In this document: positions 1 through 8,101 of the stretch, piece by piece
Numbering within the stretch: position 1 is the stretch's first letter
Layout of the letters: each line of letters opens with the position of its first letter
DNA from: Bacteroidales bacterium
GTDB lineage: Bacteria; Bacteroidota; Bacteroidia; Bacteroidales; UBA932
Assembly: GCA_017544005.1 (NCBI GenBank)
Contig: JAFYEZ010000040.1
Coordinates: forward strand, 35,228-99,227
Length of the DNA stretch: 64,000 bases
Direction of reading: 5' to 3'
Program-made: the position numbers and the translations under genes
Notes under the pieces: model-generated
What the model was told of the DNA's origin: nothing
The model's database searches: none
Seen by the model: only the letters and a program-made list of their open reading frames with translations

Positions 1-2
1 AA

Positions 3-566
3 CTCCCCGTCCTCATCCGCGAGGCTCTTTTCCCGACCATCCTCCCGGAGCCGGCTGAGATGCCCGTAGAAGAACACAGCAAGCCGGCTACCTGGCCCTG
101 GGTGCTCGTCATAGTCTGCCTTATTGCGGTCATTTGTGGCCTCCTTTACTATATTCTACGCAAGCGGGAACAAAGGCCCGAAATCAAGACCGAAGCTCTC
201 CCTCAGCCGGCAGTCAAATCCGAGGTGGCAGCTCGTCCCAGAACGCTGTTTGAAGTCCCGGATTTCGAGGGAAAAGTCAGGGAGATTATCGAGAAGAATT
301 ATACGGACAAGGACTTTTCCGTCGATCAGATTGCGTCGGAATTGGGGATCTCCAGAGTGCATCTTTCGCGCAAATTAAAGGCCATTTCGGCGGCTTCTCC
401 CTCGGATATGATCAAGGCCCGCAGAATGGAAGAAGCGGCCCGTTTGCTGCGTTCTGGCGAGAAGAATATGGCTACGGTTGCCGCCTCTTGCGGCTTTGCC
501 TCCTCCGCTTATTTCTCATCAGCCTTCAAGGCTTTCTACGGCGTTGCGCCGTCTGCTTTCAATTAG
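3..566 (+). CDS. Membrane-anchored AraC-type transcriptional regulator, 5'-truncated by the window edge
   Basis: The reading frame is open back to the first bases of the window, so the ATG at 60 is probably internal and the N-terminal part is missing. The visible part has one strong membrane segment (WVLVIVCLIAVICGLLYYIL, just after position 60) followed by a basic stretch. A C-terminal AraC/XylS double helix-turn-helix fills the last 100 residues; its first helix pair contains FSVDQIASELGISRVHLSRK and its second ATVAASCGFASSAYFSSAF. The architecture of a periplasmic or TPR sensor, one membrane helix and a cytoplasmic AraC domain is common in Bacteroidales one-component regulators. The signal and target genes cannot be told from here. 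The domain call is firm; the N-terminal sensor is inferred. Confidence 0.85.
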   Translation, partial: LPVLIREALFPTILPEPAEMPVEEHSKPATWPWVLVIVCLIAVICGLLYYILRKREQRPEIKTEALPQPAVKSEVAARPRTLFEVPDFEGKVREIIEKNYTDKDFSVDQIASELGISRVHLSRKLKAISAASPSDMIKARRMEEAARLLRSGEKNMATVAASCGFASSAYFSSAFKAFYGVAPSAFN

Positions 567-578
567 ATTTTTAGAATT

Positions 579-607
579 TGTTACATATTGAATTTGGTAA
601 CATTTTC
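579..607. terminator. Weak hairpin between convergent genes
   Basis: A 6-bp inverted repeat (TGTTAC at 579-584, GTAACA at 597-602) followed by TTTTCT lies between the stop at 566 and the convergent gene ending at 607. It is short and AT-rich, so it is only a possible terminator. Confidence 0.3.
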
Positions 608-1074
608 TATAGATTCTCTGAGAGCGCGTAGTTGATGTTGCGGGCCATCCTGTCCACATCACGGCGATATCCGTCCAGCACGATAGGCTCCGAAGAGGTA
701 TCCATTGTAATGCGATCTTCCCACATGCGGGTTACGCGGCCCGTTTTGCTCTTGATGCGGAAGCAGATTTTTCCGGGTTCCTCCGATTCAATCTCATAGC
801 CCCACTGGCTGAAGGCGCCGAGAATCGCGTCGCGCTTTTCGTCAAAACTGCCGCCAATATAGACCTTGCGCTTGGTGAAGCCAAAGTAAGGGTAGGCAGC
901 GGCAATCACCACGAAGAACAGGGCAATCTTGGGCAGCGCGCCGGGCTGGAACATGGCCGTGAGGGAGAATCCACCCTCGCCCTTGGGCGAAATGAGCCAG
1001 ATGATAAACACCAGGACGAAAAACAGGACGATAAAGTAAACCAAATACTTGAGGGCGCGGATCAGATATCTCAT
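607..1074 (-). CDS. Small two-helix membrane protein of unknown function
   Basis: A protein of 155 residues. Two hydrophobic segments (about residues 9-29 and 46-64) precede a soluble alpha/beta tail of about 90 residues (KRKVYIGGSFDEKRDAIL onwards). I recognise no named family. The start is placed at the ATG ending at 1074. An upstream in-frame ATG at 1098 lies inside the predicted promoter of this same gene (-7 element 1098-1105), so the longer form is unlikely. The gene is divergent from the coiled-coil membrane protein at 1140 and shares a short promoter region with it. Confidence 0.6.
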   Translation of the reverse strand: MRYLIRALKYLVYFIVLFFVLVFIIWLISPKGEGGFSLTAMFQPGALPKIALFFVVIAAAYPYFGFTKRKVYIGGSFDEKRDAILGAFSQWGYEIESEEPGKICFRIKSKTGRVTRMWEDRITMDTSSEPIVLDGYRRDVDRMARNINYALSENL

Positions 1075-1085
1075 GGCTGTGCGGA

Positions 1086-1115
1086 TTGATAATGGCACAA
1101 ATTTAGTTATTTTTG
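1086..1115 (+). promoter_or_regulatory. Bacteroidota promoter for the gene at 1140
   Basis: A TTG at 1086-1088, a 19-bp spacer and TATTTTTG at 1108-1115 match the Bacteroidota primary sigma consensus TTTG-N19-21-TAnnTTTG. It lies 24 bp upstream of the ATG at 1140. Confidence 0.65.
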
Positions 1116-1127
1116 CAGCACAATCAA
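1098..1127 (-). promoter_or_regulatory. Divergent Bacteroidota promoter for the gene ending at 607
   Basis: On the minus strand TAAATTTG (1098-1105) is preceded by TTG (1125-1127) at 19 bp spacing. It interlocks with the plus-strand promoter at 1086-1115, so the two promoters probably exclude each other. Confidence 0.6.
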
Positions 1128-1139
1128 TCCTGTAAAGCT

Positions 1140-2078
1140 ATGGCACAAGAAGATTTTGATCAGGAGATGCTGGAATTCGAACAGCGTTACAATAAGAAAG
1201 AGAGCGGCGAAAAGGCCGACAAGATGCGGAAACTCGTGATTGTTCTGGGCGCGGTTGCAGCGGCGCTGCTCGTCGTCCTGCTGGTGATGTGGATCAACAA
1301 TAGCAAGCTCGTGAAGGATCTCAACGGCGAGAAGGCCGATCTGACCAACGAACTCGTTGAGCTTCAAGGAGAATACGAGACTCTGAATACCACCAACCAG
1401 GCCATCAACGACTCGCTGGCCGTTGAAAAAGAGAAGGTTGGGCAGTTGATTGAGCGGCTCCAGAAGACTGAAGCCACCAACCGCAGCAAGATGCGCCAGT
1501 ACGAGAAGGAGCTCGGCACGCTGCGTACTATCATGAAGGGCTATATCCACCAGATCGATTCGCTCAACACGCTGAATGTGGCCCTGCGCCACGAGGCAAG
1601 CGAGGCGCGCAAAGAAGCTGCCGAGAGCAAAAAGGCTTACGATGAGCTGGTTACAACCACTGAACAGTATGCCGCCAAGGCTTCTGCCGGCGCGGTGCTC
1701 AAGGCGCGTGGCGTGGTGCTGACGGCCATCAACGGCTCCAACAAGGAGACCGACCGCAGCAGCCGCACCGTCAAGCTCAAAACCTGCCTGAGCCTCATCG
1801 AGAACAGCATTGCCGAGCGGGGCAACCGCACCATCTATATCAAGGTATTCGGACCGGAAGGCGCCCAGCTGCCGAGCGATCAGCAGAAGGCATTCCGTTG
1901 CGGCGACGAGGACATGATGGCCTCCGCTTCCCGTGTGGTGGACTACCAGGGCGAGGAGATCGAAATCTGCATCTACTTTGCCAAGGTGGACGGCGCACCC
2001 TTCACCAAGGGCGTGTATCGCGTAGAGGTCTATTCCTCTGAGACCAAGCTCGGTACGGCCGACATGGTGCTGCGCTAA
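1140..2078 (+). CDS. Membrane-anchored coiled-coil protein
   Basis: A protein of 312 residues with a short charged N-terminal tail, one membrane helix at about residues 31-51 (KLVIVLGAVAAALLVVLLVM) and a long heptad-rich region at about residues 55-200. A compact C-terminal domain of about 110 residues follows (VVLTAINGSNKETDRSSRTV onwards). This topology suits a cell-envelope scaffold, with the coiled coil outside the inner membrane. Proteins of this shape are common and poorly named in Bacteroidales. An in-frame ATG at 1113 lies within the -7 element, so the start was set at 1140. The hemW gene follows 8 bp downstream and is probably co-transcribed. Confidence 0.6.
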   Translation: MAQEDFDQEMLEFEQRYNKKESGEKADKMRKLVIVLGAVAAALLVVLLVMWINNSKLVKDLNGEKADLTNELVELQGEYETLNTTNQAINDSLAVEKEKVGQLIERLQKTEATNRSKMRQYEKELGTLRTIMKGYIHQIDSLNTLNVALRHEASEARKEAAESKKAYDELVTTTEQYAAKASAGAVLKARGVVLTAINGSNKETDRSSRTVKLKTCLSLIENSIAERGNRTIYIKVFGPEGAQLPSDQQKAFRCGDEDMMASASRVVDYQGEEIEICIYFAKVDGAPFTKGVYRVEVYSSETKLGTADMVLR

Positions 2079-2086
2079 GCGCCTGC

Positions 2087-3316
2087 ATGGCCGGTATTTA
2101 CATCCATATTCCCTTTTGCGCGTCGTTTTGTCGCTACTGCAGCTTCTATTCGGAACGCTGCCGCGACACGCGTCTGATGGCGCGTTATGTGGACGCGCTC
2201 TCGGAAGAGATCCGCGTGGTGCGCCTACAGGTCCACGACCTGGACCCACAGGCGCAAAATCGGCCTGAAACGCGCCTACAGGTCCAGCCGCTGTACCCTT
2301 GGGCGCAACCTACGCTCTATATCGGGGGTGGAACGCCGTCGCTGTTGCCGCCGGAGCAGCTGGAGCGCATCGTCACCGCCGTTCGCCAGTATCTCTTGCC
2401 GGCCGCTACGCAAAATGGGCACAATGACGTCTTCGGGGAGTTCACGCTGGAGGCGAATCCGGACGATATCACGCCCGAGTCTCTCGCGGCCTGGAAACGC
2501 TTGGGCGTGAACCGCCTGAGCCTCGGCGTGCAGTCTTTCGACGACGGCCTGCTTCGCTGGATGGGGCGCCGCCACACTGCCGCGCAGGCGGAAAAGGCCG
2601 TCCGGATGGCCCGGGAAGCGGGATTTGATAACATCTCCCTGGATCTGATCTTTGGCTACGTCGGCCTGACGGACGACATCTGGCTCGATACCCTGGATCA
2701 TGCGCTGGCGCTGGCTCCGGAGCATCTCTCCTGCTACCAGATGAGCGTGGAGGAGGGGAGCACGCTGGGCGAAGAGGCGGCGGCGGGCGCCTACGCGCCG
2801 CCGGCGCAGGAGACCTGCGCCCGGCAGTACGCGCTGCTTCGCCAGCGCGTCGCCGCCGCCGGCTTCCACCACTACGAAATCTCGAATTTTGCCCGTCCGG
2901 GCTATGAATCCCGCCACAATTCCGCCTACTGGCGCCGGGAGCCCTACCAGGGGTTCGGTCCGGGCGCCCATTCCTACGACGGCGAAAGGCTTCGTCGCTG
3001 GAATAACCCCGATCTGGACGCCTACCTGGCCGCTTTCACCCCTGCGGCGACAGACACGGACCGGAGAGCGGTCATGGGATCGGAAACGCTGTCTGACACG
3101 GATTTATGGAATGAGCGCGTGATGCTGGCCCTGCGCACGGCCGCCGGTCTGGATCTGACAACGCTCGCCCCGGAACACCGCGCAGCCATTGCCCCTGCCG
3201 TGGAGCGTCTCCTGGCCGAAGGCCTCCTGGAGCGACTCCCGCAGCGGACGCTCGTGCGCATCCCGGCGGAACGCTTTTTTATCTCTGATTCAATTATTTC
3301 CGACCTCTTCCTGTAG
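2087..3316 (+). CDS. hemW: HemW-like radical SAM heme chaperone (coproporphyrinogen oxidase-like)
   Basis: The N-terminus MAGIYIHIPFC carries the radical-SAM cluster motif CASFCRYC (CxxxCxxC). It is followed by LYIGGGTPS, NRLSLGVQSF and HYEISNFARPG, and a winged C-terminal region ends in SDSIISDLFL. This is the HemW family, a heme-binding relative of HemN found in most bacteria. The absence of the extra Cys typical of true HemN supports HemW over a coproporphyrinogen oxidase. The protein has 409 residues, a little longer than usual, because a 17-residue tandem duplication sits just before LYIGGGTPS (see findings). The stop is 6 bp from the stop of the convergent AraC gene. Confidence 0.88.
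   Translation: MAGIYIHIPFCASFCRYCSFYSERCRDTRLMARYVDALSEEIRVVRLQVHDLDPQAQNRPETRLQVQPLYPWAQPTLYIGGGTPSLLPPEQLERIVTAVRQYLLPAATQNGHNDVFGEFTLEANPDDITPESLAAWKRLGVNRLSLGVQSFDDGLLRWMGRRHTAAQAEKAVRMAREAGFDNISLDLIFGYVGLTDDIWLDTLDHALALAPEHLSCYQMSVEEGSTLGEEAAAGAYAPPAQETCARQYALLRQRVAAAGFHHYEISNFARPGYESRHNSAYWRREPYQGFGPGAHSYDGERLRRWNNPDLDAYLAAFTPAATDTDRRAVMGSETLSDTDLWNERVMLALRTAAGLDLTTLAPEHRAAIAPAVERLLAEGLLERLPQRTLVRIPAERFFISDSIISDLFL
2221..2322 (+). repeat. 51-bp imperfect tandem duplication inside hemW
   Basis: The 15-mer GCGCCTACAGGTCCA occurs at 2221-2235 and at 2272-2286. GGCGCAA recurs 30 bp after each (2251 and 2302), which gives a period of 51 bp or 17 codons. The frame is kept, adding RLQVHDLDPQAQNRPET ahead of a similar RLQVQPLYPWAQ segment. 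Confidence 0.75.
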
Positions 3317-3322
3317 GAGCGG

Positions 3323-4648
3323 CTACTTGCTGGTAGCGGCCCACATCTTCGGCGTCATACCCGTGATGCGCTTGAAGGTGTTGTTGAAAGAGGAAGCGCT
3401 GAAGAAGCCGCAGGCAGAGGCGATGCTCTCCTGTTTTTCGTCGCTGTGAAGGATAATATAGTGCTGTGCGTAGTCCACGCGCAGAATGTTCAGTAACTCA
3501 GGGAATCCCATGTTGTAGGCGTTGTTCACCATCTTGGAGACATAGGTGCGGTTGGTTCCAAGCTCTGTGGCGACATCGTCCAGGCTAAGGCCGGGCTTCA
3601 GGAAGAGCTGCTGCTCCTTCATCAGTTTCTGGAACCGTCCCACAAGGCCTTTGTCGGAATCGCTTGCCACATTGAAGATTGCCTCGGCGATAGAAGGGCG
3701 GGAAGGTTTCTTTCCCTGCTCCCAGGCTTCGATTTCAGGGGTGATACCCAGTTTTCCGCGGATATGCCGCAGGGTTTCCGGATCGGCCTGATCGATAGCG
3801 TCGTCCAATATCCGCTCAAGAACCTTCTGCTTGTTGTGTCGGTTGTAATTGAACCGGATGGCAGTGCGGACATCCTCCAGCGTGATGGTTTCCTGAGAGC
3901 TGAACAGTCCGTTGAGCCCGAAGAGAAACGTCATGGCTGCCATCAATATGGCCAGAACCGCTGTCAGCGTAAGATAGGAATCCAGGAAGTTTCTGAACGC
4001 GAAAACCTTGATAATATGGATGAGAACCAGAATCGATAGTGCAAACATCTGGAGATGAAGCACTTTTACCTCCCCTTTCTTGAAGAGGAAGCGCCAGATA
4101 CTGCCGGGCTTCAATTTGTACTTCTTGGCAACGATGAACATATAAATATACATGAACACCATCTCGATCCCCACAATGCATCGAAGCACAAAACTGGACC
4201 AAAAATAATACTGATAAACAAGATGCCCCTTAAATATGCTGAATGAACCCAAACCGGCACGGCTGATGGTTTTGGTGGCCTCGATAATCTGTTCCTGGCC
4301 GATAATGGTCATCAGCAGGGCGCAGACGGCAAACAAAGCAATCGGAACGGTGATCCAGATAAAATGCAGCGGATGGCGGACAATCTTCCGGAGCTGCCCC
4401 AGATACAGAATGCAGCAGGGAATCAGGGTGGGCGCTATCAGCGGGTTTATTAAATACAGGTACATCAGGCCCTCGGGCGTCGTGTGCGCAGAAGAGCAGT
4501 ATCCGTCTATGGCGAAATAGAACATAGATACTGCAAGTACTGAGACGATGGCGTGGAACGCCGTTGTGCGATATGCCAAAACACAAAGGGTAATCAGCCA
4601 GAAAAAGCAGACCATCGTGGGGAGGAATATCAGCAGATCGTGGAGCAT
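3323..4648 (-). CDS. AraC-family regulator with an N-terminal multi-helix membrane sensor
   Basis: A protein of 441 residues. The first 260 residues contain about seven hydrophobic segments separated by short loops. The last 100 residues form an AraC double helix-turn-helix (LSLDDVATELGTNRTYVSKM and SIASACGFFSASSFNNTFKR). Such 7TM-AraC fusions are frequent in Bacteroidales and are thought to sense small ligands in or across the membrane. The gene is divergent from the pilus locus that begins at 5028 and shares the 379-bp AT-rich spacer with it. It is therefore the most likely local regulator of the pili, although this is inferred from position only. Confidence 0.88.
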   Translation of the reverse strand: MLHDLLIFLPTMVCFFWLITLCVLAYRTTAFHAIVSVLAVSMFYFAIDGYCSSAHTTPEGLMYLYLINPLIAPTLIPCCILYLGQLRKIVRHPLHFIWITVPIALFAVCALLMTIIGQEQIIEATKTISRAGLGSFSIFKGHLVYQYYFWSSFVLRCIVGIEMVFMYIYMFIVAKKYKLKPGSIWRFLFKKGEVKVLHLQMFALSILVLIHIIKVFAFRNFLDSYLTLTAVLAILMAAMTFLFGLNGLFSSQETITLEDVRTAIRFNYNRHNKQKVLERILDDAIDQADPETLRHIRGKLGITPEIEAWEQGKKPSRPSIAEAIFNVASDSDKGLVGRFQKLMKEQQLFLKPGLSLDDVATELGTNRTYVSKMVNNAYNMGFPELLNILRVDYAQHYIILHSDEKQESIASACGFFSASSFNNTFKRITGMTPKMWAATSK

Positions 4649-4673
4649 TTTGTACCCTTTTTAACCGTAATTA

Positions 4674-4681
4674 CAAAGGTA
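4674..4681 (-). promoter_or_regulatory. -7 element for the 7TM AraC gene
   Basis: Minus-strand TACCTTTG matches TAnnTTTG and lies about 26 bp upstream of the ATG ending at 4648. A TTTG-like -33 element is present at 4698-4701, but the 16-bp spacing is short. Confidence 0.45.
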
Positions 4682-4821
4682 ATACAAATTCTGGCAGCAA
4701 AAAAATTTTGTCAATTTTTCAATTTTTATGTGGATTCTTGAAAAACGCGTACTGGGTGCGCCCTGCATGATATAAATTTATGTTTCGTAAAACGTAAAAA
4801 ATCAATATTTGAAGAATTATA

Positions 4822-4841
4822 ATCAATTTTTGAAAATTGAT
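4822..4841. promoter_or_regulatory. Perfect 9-bp inverted repeat, possible operator
   Basis: ATCAATTTT and AAAATTGAT flank a 2-base centre (TG). It lies about 100 bp upstream of the plus-strand -7 element at 4937, so it is better placed as a protein-binding site than as a terminator. Confidence 0.4.
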
Positions 4842-4865
4842 ACCCAAAAACGGCCAAATTAGCAA

Positions 4866-4894
4866 GAATCAGCAATTCTTTTTCTTGCTGATTC
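4866..4894. promoter_or_regulatory. Perfect 10-bp inverted repeat upstream of the pilus promoter
   Basis: GAATCAGCAA (4866-4875) and TTGCTGATTC (4885-4894) flank a 9-base pyrimidine-rich loop. The right arm ends about 42 bp before the -7 element at 4937-4944. It could be an operator, or a terminator of a minor transcript. Confidence 0.45.
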
Positions 4895-4936
4895 AACAAT
4901 GGCCGCAAATATGAACAATGTTAGGGGAAAAGGCAG

Positions 4937-4944
4937 TAGTTTTG
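4937..4944 (+). promoter_or_regulatory. -7 element for the pilus locus
   Basis: TAGTTTTG matches TAnnTTTG. No good TTTG is found 19-21 bp upstream, which would suit a promoter needing an activator. It predicts a leader of about 75 nt before the ATG at 5028. Confidence 0.5.
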
Positions 4945-5027
4945 CACGATTTCTTCGCACACGCGCATATATATAAGTACGTACACGCGCAAGGAGCGAG
5001 GGACGAAAAACAGAACGATTTTAAGGC

Positions 5028-7070
5028 ATGAAAAACATGATCAACAACACCGTTAAGGCCACATCCGCCATCGCAAGATGGGCGGCGTGCCTGATGTTGG
5101 TCATGGCATGCTTTTTCTTCACGCGCGAGCGCGCCTATGCACAGGTTGCAGGTGCAAACGTGACCGCTCAGGCCTCCGAGGCTCTCGAGATCCCGGGCAG
5201 CGCAGTCCGCGTCTTCTTCCCGATCAACCAATTCGACCTCTGCGCCGATTATCTCGACAATGCTGTCAATCTTGCAGCCATCGATTCTATCGCAGCCCTC
5301 TGCGCTACCGATAGCATCGCCACCGTCGAAATCGTCTCCTACTCCTCTCCGGAAGGCAATATCGCCTTTAACCAGTATCTCTCCGAGAAGCGTTCCGCAG
5401 CGCTCCGTGGCCACATAGTTTCCAAGTACCCGGGCCTGAAGAGCCGGATCACGGTGAATCCCCACGCAGAGGCTTGGGGTGACCTTCGCGCCGCGGTCCT
5501 CTCCGACAGCCGCCTGAGCGATGAGAGCCGCGCAAAAGTGCTCGAAATTATCGATGCGGACCACGATTCCGACGATAAGGAGGCAAACCTCCGTGCCCTT
5601 CCCGTTTATAGCAGCCTCTACCGCAGCTTCTTCAAGAAGTTCCGCTACGCACAAATCGCCCTCCGCTCCGACGCCGACTCCGCGCAGCGCATGGACGCGC
5701 GTAAGGGCGTGGGTGCAGGTGCAGGTGCGGGTGCGGGTGTTGACGCCGGCGCCGATGATGAGAAACTCTCGCGCTACGCGCTTCTCTTCGACCAGAACGG
5801 AACCGACCTCGATTCCACCTTCTCGCAGAATCCGGACGTTTTGAAGGCCCTGGATGCCGCGCTTGCCGGCAAGAAAGTTTCTGATATCAAGGAGATTAAG
5901 ATCGTTTCCGGTTCCTCTCCGGACGGTCGGATTGCTGCCAATGAAACCATGTCGCGCCTCCGCGGTATTTCGGCCAAGGCTTTCTTCGAGGCTAAGTATC
6001 CTGAATTCAGCAACTTGGTCACCCTGGAATCCCGGGGTGAGGACTGGGCTGAACTTCGTAAGGTTGTCAAGTCTTCCAAGAATTTGACTCCCGCCCAGCG
6101 GGATGTGATTCTCGGTGTGGTTGACAACGAAGCGCTCGGCGCACAGGCCAAAGAGGGTGTCCTTCGCGAAAGCTCCTCCTGGAGAGCCCTGCAGCGCTAT
6201 ATTATCCCGCTGGTCCGCTACGCAGCCATCATTCCGGTCTTCAACGAAGTTCCGCAGGAGCCCGCCCTGGCCGACACGCTGGTTGCGCAGCCCGCAGATA
6301 CCCTCGTGCAGCCGGTTGATACCCTCGCGCAGCCGGTTGACACGCTGCCTAAGACCCTCGAGCCGGTGGCTGCACCTGCTGATTCGCTGGTGACCGCTCC
6401 GGTTGACACGGTGATCTCCGCAACCCCGGTCATCATCCCGGTTGAAGCGGCTCCCGCTGACGAGTTCACGTTGGTTCGCAAGCCGCTTTTCGCGGTGACC
6501 AACAATCTCCTTTACGAGGCGGCTACCGTCTTTACCGGTTTCCACTCCGTGCCGCTGAATATCGGCATCGAAATGCCTGTCGGCCAGCACTGGAGCGCTT
6601 ACGCAAATTACATGGCTACAGCGCCCTGGCGCGCTTGGAACAACAACGCTGACTGCGCCGAGCTCCTGCACGGCGACCTCGGCGTGAAGTGGTATCCGGG
6701 CGGCAGCTTCGCCAACCCCTTCAAACCGAAGGCAGGCCGCGAAGTGCTTGATGGCTGGTACGCATACGCAGGTGTGGGTGCCGGCTATTATGACTTCGAG
6801 CGCAACGGCCGTGGTTATCAGGGCGAAGAGATTCTCGGCTCCCTCGGAATCGGCTACGGCCTCTATCTCGGCCGCAACTGGAGTTTCGACTTCGCCGTGG
6901 GCGGCGGCCCCATCTTCACCCGCTACAGATACTATATCGGCCGCTCGAACAACGAGCACCTGATGTACCAATACAGTGGACGTCTGACCTACTTCGGCGT
7001 TACCGACGCAAAGGTATCGCTGCGTTACCTGATCCACTACAACAAGAAAGTTAAATCGACGAACCAATAA
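5028..7070 (+). CDS. Outer-membrane pilus-locus protein: two OmpA-like repeats plus a C-terminal DUF3575-like beta-barrel domain
   Basis: A protein of 680 residues with a signal peptide (probable cleavage after AYA near residue 38). Two related OmpA-C-like repeats follow: the first contains FPINQFDL, SYSSPEGNIAFNQYLSEKR and EAWGDLRAAV, the second VSGSSPDGRIAANETMSR and EDWAELRKVV. Between them is a GAGAGAGV low-complexity stretch at about residue 228. A repeated DTL-xQPVDTL linker at about residues 414-465 leads to a 200-residue aromatic and glycine-rich C-terminal region (KPLFAVTNNLLYE to LRYLIHYNKK) resembling DUF3575. In Bacteroidales, DUF3575 proteins head fimbrial gene clusters. A role in anchoring pili between peptidoglycan and outer membrane is inferred. 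The stop overlaps the next ATG (TAATG). Confidence 0.7.
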   Translation: MKNMINNTVKATSAIARWAACLMLVMACFFFTRERAYAQVAGANVTAQASEALEIPGSAVRVFFPINQFDLCADYLDNAVNLAAIDSIAALCATDSIATVEIVSYSSPEGNIAFNQYLSEKRSAALRGHIVSKYPGLKSRITVNPHAEAWGDLRAAVLSDSRLSDESRAKVLEIIDADHDSDDKEANLRALPVYSSLYRSFFKKFRYAQIALRSDADSAQRMDARKGVGAGAGAGAGVDAGADDEKLSRYALLFDQNGTDLDSTFSQNPDVLKALDAALAGKKVSDIKEIKIVSGSSPDGRIAANETMSRLRGISAKAFFEAKYPEFSNLVTLESRGEDWAELRKVVKSSKNLTPAQRDVILGVVDNEALGAQAKEGVLRESSSWRALQRYIIPLVRYAAIIPVFNEVPQEPALADTLVAQPADTLVQPVDTLAQPVDTLPKTLEPVAAPADSLVTAPVDTVISATPVIIPVEAAPADEFTLVRKPLFAVTNNLLYEAATVFTGFHSVPLNIGIEMPVGQHWSAYANYMATAPWRAWNNNADCAELLHGDLGVKWYPGGSFANPFKPKAGREVLDGWYAYAGVGAGYYDFERNGRGYQGEEILGSLGIGYGLYLGRNWSFDFAVGGGPIFTRYRYYIGRSNNEHLMYQYSGRLTYFGVTDAKVSLRYLIHYNKKVKSTNQ

Positions 7071-8095
7071 TGAAGAAGCGCATACTCATCATCCTGGCTT
7101 TGATTCTCACGGTCCTCATGGGCTGCGAGCGGCGCGAGCTTGAGTATGGCAGCGCAGTGATCGATCTCAAGCTGAAGATTAACCTGAACGTTCGTGTCAA
7201 CGGTAAGATCACGAACCTTCCGACGCCTGAGATGATGCGTGTAATGTTCTTCGATCCAAAGACTTACGAACTTGTCACCGAGAGCTACCTGCCGGCAGGC
7301 GGCGGCCGTATCTCCCTGCCTCCGGGAGACTACAAGTTCATTGGTTACAACTTCGATACCGAGGCAACCCTGCTGCGCAACGACCGCAACTACTACACCA
7401 TTGAGGCGTACACCAACGAGGTCTCCGCAGCCATGAAGGCCAGCATCCTCTCCGCCATCCGCCAGGGCCGTTCCGAGGCCAAGACACCGGATGCCGATGC
7501 ATGGGAGCTCGCCATCAAGAAGATTCAGGAGGGCGAGGTGATCTACGAGCCTGACCATCTGTTTGTCAGCCACCAGGATATCACCGTCCTCAATACCACC
7601 GAAGAGCAGGTGATCGAGGCCGATGCCGAGACCATCGTCGAGACCTGGCACATTTCCGTGCGCATCAAGAATGAACAGTATCTCGCATCCGCACGCGCAC
7701 TGCTCACCGGTCAGATTGCTTCCAACTTTATCGGTCTCCCCAAGGAAGAGGGCAAGACCAATACCGACGTCACCCTGATGTTTGACATGACCGCAGGTAC
7801 GGACGACGAGAAGAACGATGTTGTCGTGGGTACCTTCAATACCTTCGGCAAGAACCCGAACGTAGAAAGCCGCCTGTGGCTCACCATCATCATCAAGACG
7901 GTGGGCGGCGACTCCATCATCTGGCAGCGTGACATCACCGACGACTTCTATACGCCGGATGCCATCACGGACCAGGTGATCAACATTGTAGAAGAAATCA
8001 CCATCCCGCCGCCTTCCACGCCGACCACCGGCAGCGGTGGCTTCCAACCCGGTGTGGACGACTGGGATGTCGAAAATGTCCCGATCAATATTTAA
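7070..8095 (+). CDS. DUF5119-like lipoprotein of the pilus locus
   Basis: A protein of 341 residues. The signal peptide ends in the lipobox VLMGC with Cys19, so it is a lipoprotein. The body contains an early beta-rich segment (YGSAVIDLKLKINLNVRVNG), a PPGDYKFIGYNFDTEATLL motif and a C-terminal acidic WDVENV tail. These agree with the DUF5119 proteins that accompany DUF3575 proteins in Bacteroidales fimbrial loci, where they are thought to help anchor or assemble pili. I rely on recall of the family pattern, so the domain name is moderately sure. It is translationally coupled to the preceding gene (1-base overlap). A 46-bp spacer containing a perfect palindrome separates it from the first pilin. 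Confidence 0.6.
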   Translation: MKKRILIILALILTVLMGCERRELEYGSAVIDLKLKINLNVRVNGKITNLPTPEMMRVMFFDPKTYELVTESYLPAGGGRISLPPGDYKFIGYNFDTEATLLRNDRNYYTIEAYTNEVSAAMKASILSAIRQGRSEAKTPDADAWELAIKKIQEGEVIYEPDHLFVSHQDITVLNTTEEQVIEADAETIVETWHISVRIKNEQYLASARALLTGQIASNFIGLPKEEGKTNTDVTLMFDMTAGTDDEKNDVVVGTFNTFGKNPNVESRLWLTIIIKTVGGDSIIWQRDITDDFYTPDAITDQVINIVEEITIPPPSTPTTGSGGFQPGVDDWDVENVPINI

Positions 8096-8101
8096 CGGAA
8101 A

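Larger units (their letters stand above)
4649..5027. other. AT-rich divergent regulatory region in front of the pilus locus
   Basis: No convincing gene lies in this 379-bp spacer, and it is far more AT-rich than its surroundings. It holds a minus-strand promoter, a plus-strand -7 element, two perfect inverted repeats (4822-4841 and 4866-4894) and a 9-bp direct repeat ACACGCGCA at 4959-4967 and 4983-4991 whose copies start 24 bp apart. The direct repeat lies downstream of the predicted start of transcription and would be in the 5' leader. Confidence 0.6.

Noticed and set aside
4822-4894. Invertible promoter controlling the pilus locus
   Set aside because: Bacteroidales phase variation uses separated inverted repeats flanking a promoter; here each repeat is a compact hairpin and no recombinase gene is near.
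4893-7067. Long minus-strand open frames antisense to several genes (also at 9245-11566, 23472-25823 and 1107-2249)
   Set aside because: They run opposite to genes with clear signal peptides and family motifs, have low-complexity composition, and arise from GC-rich codon patterns.
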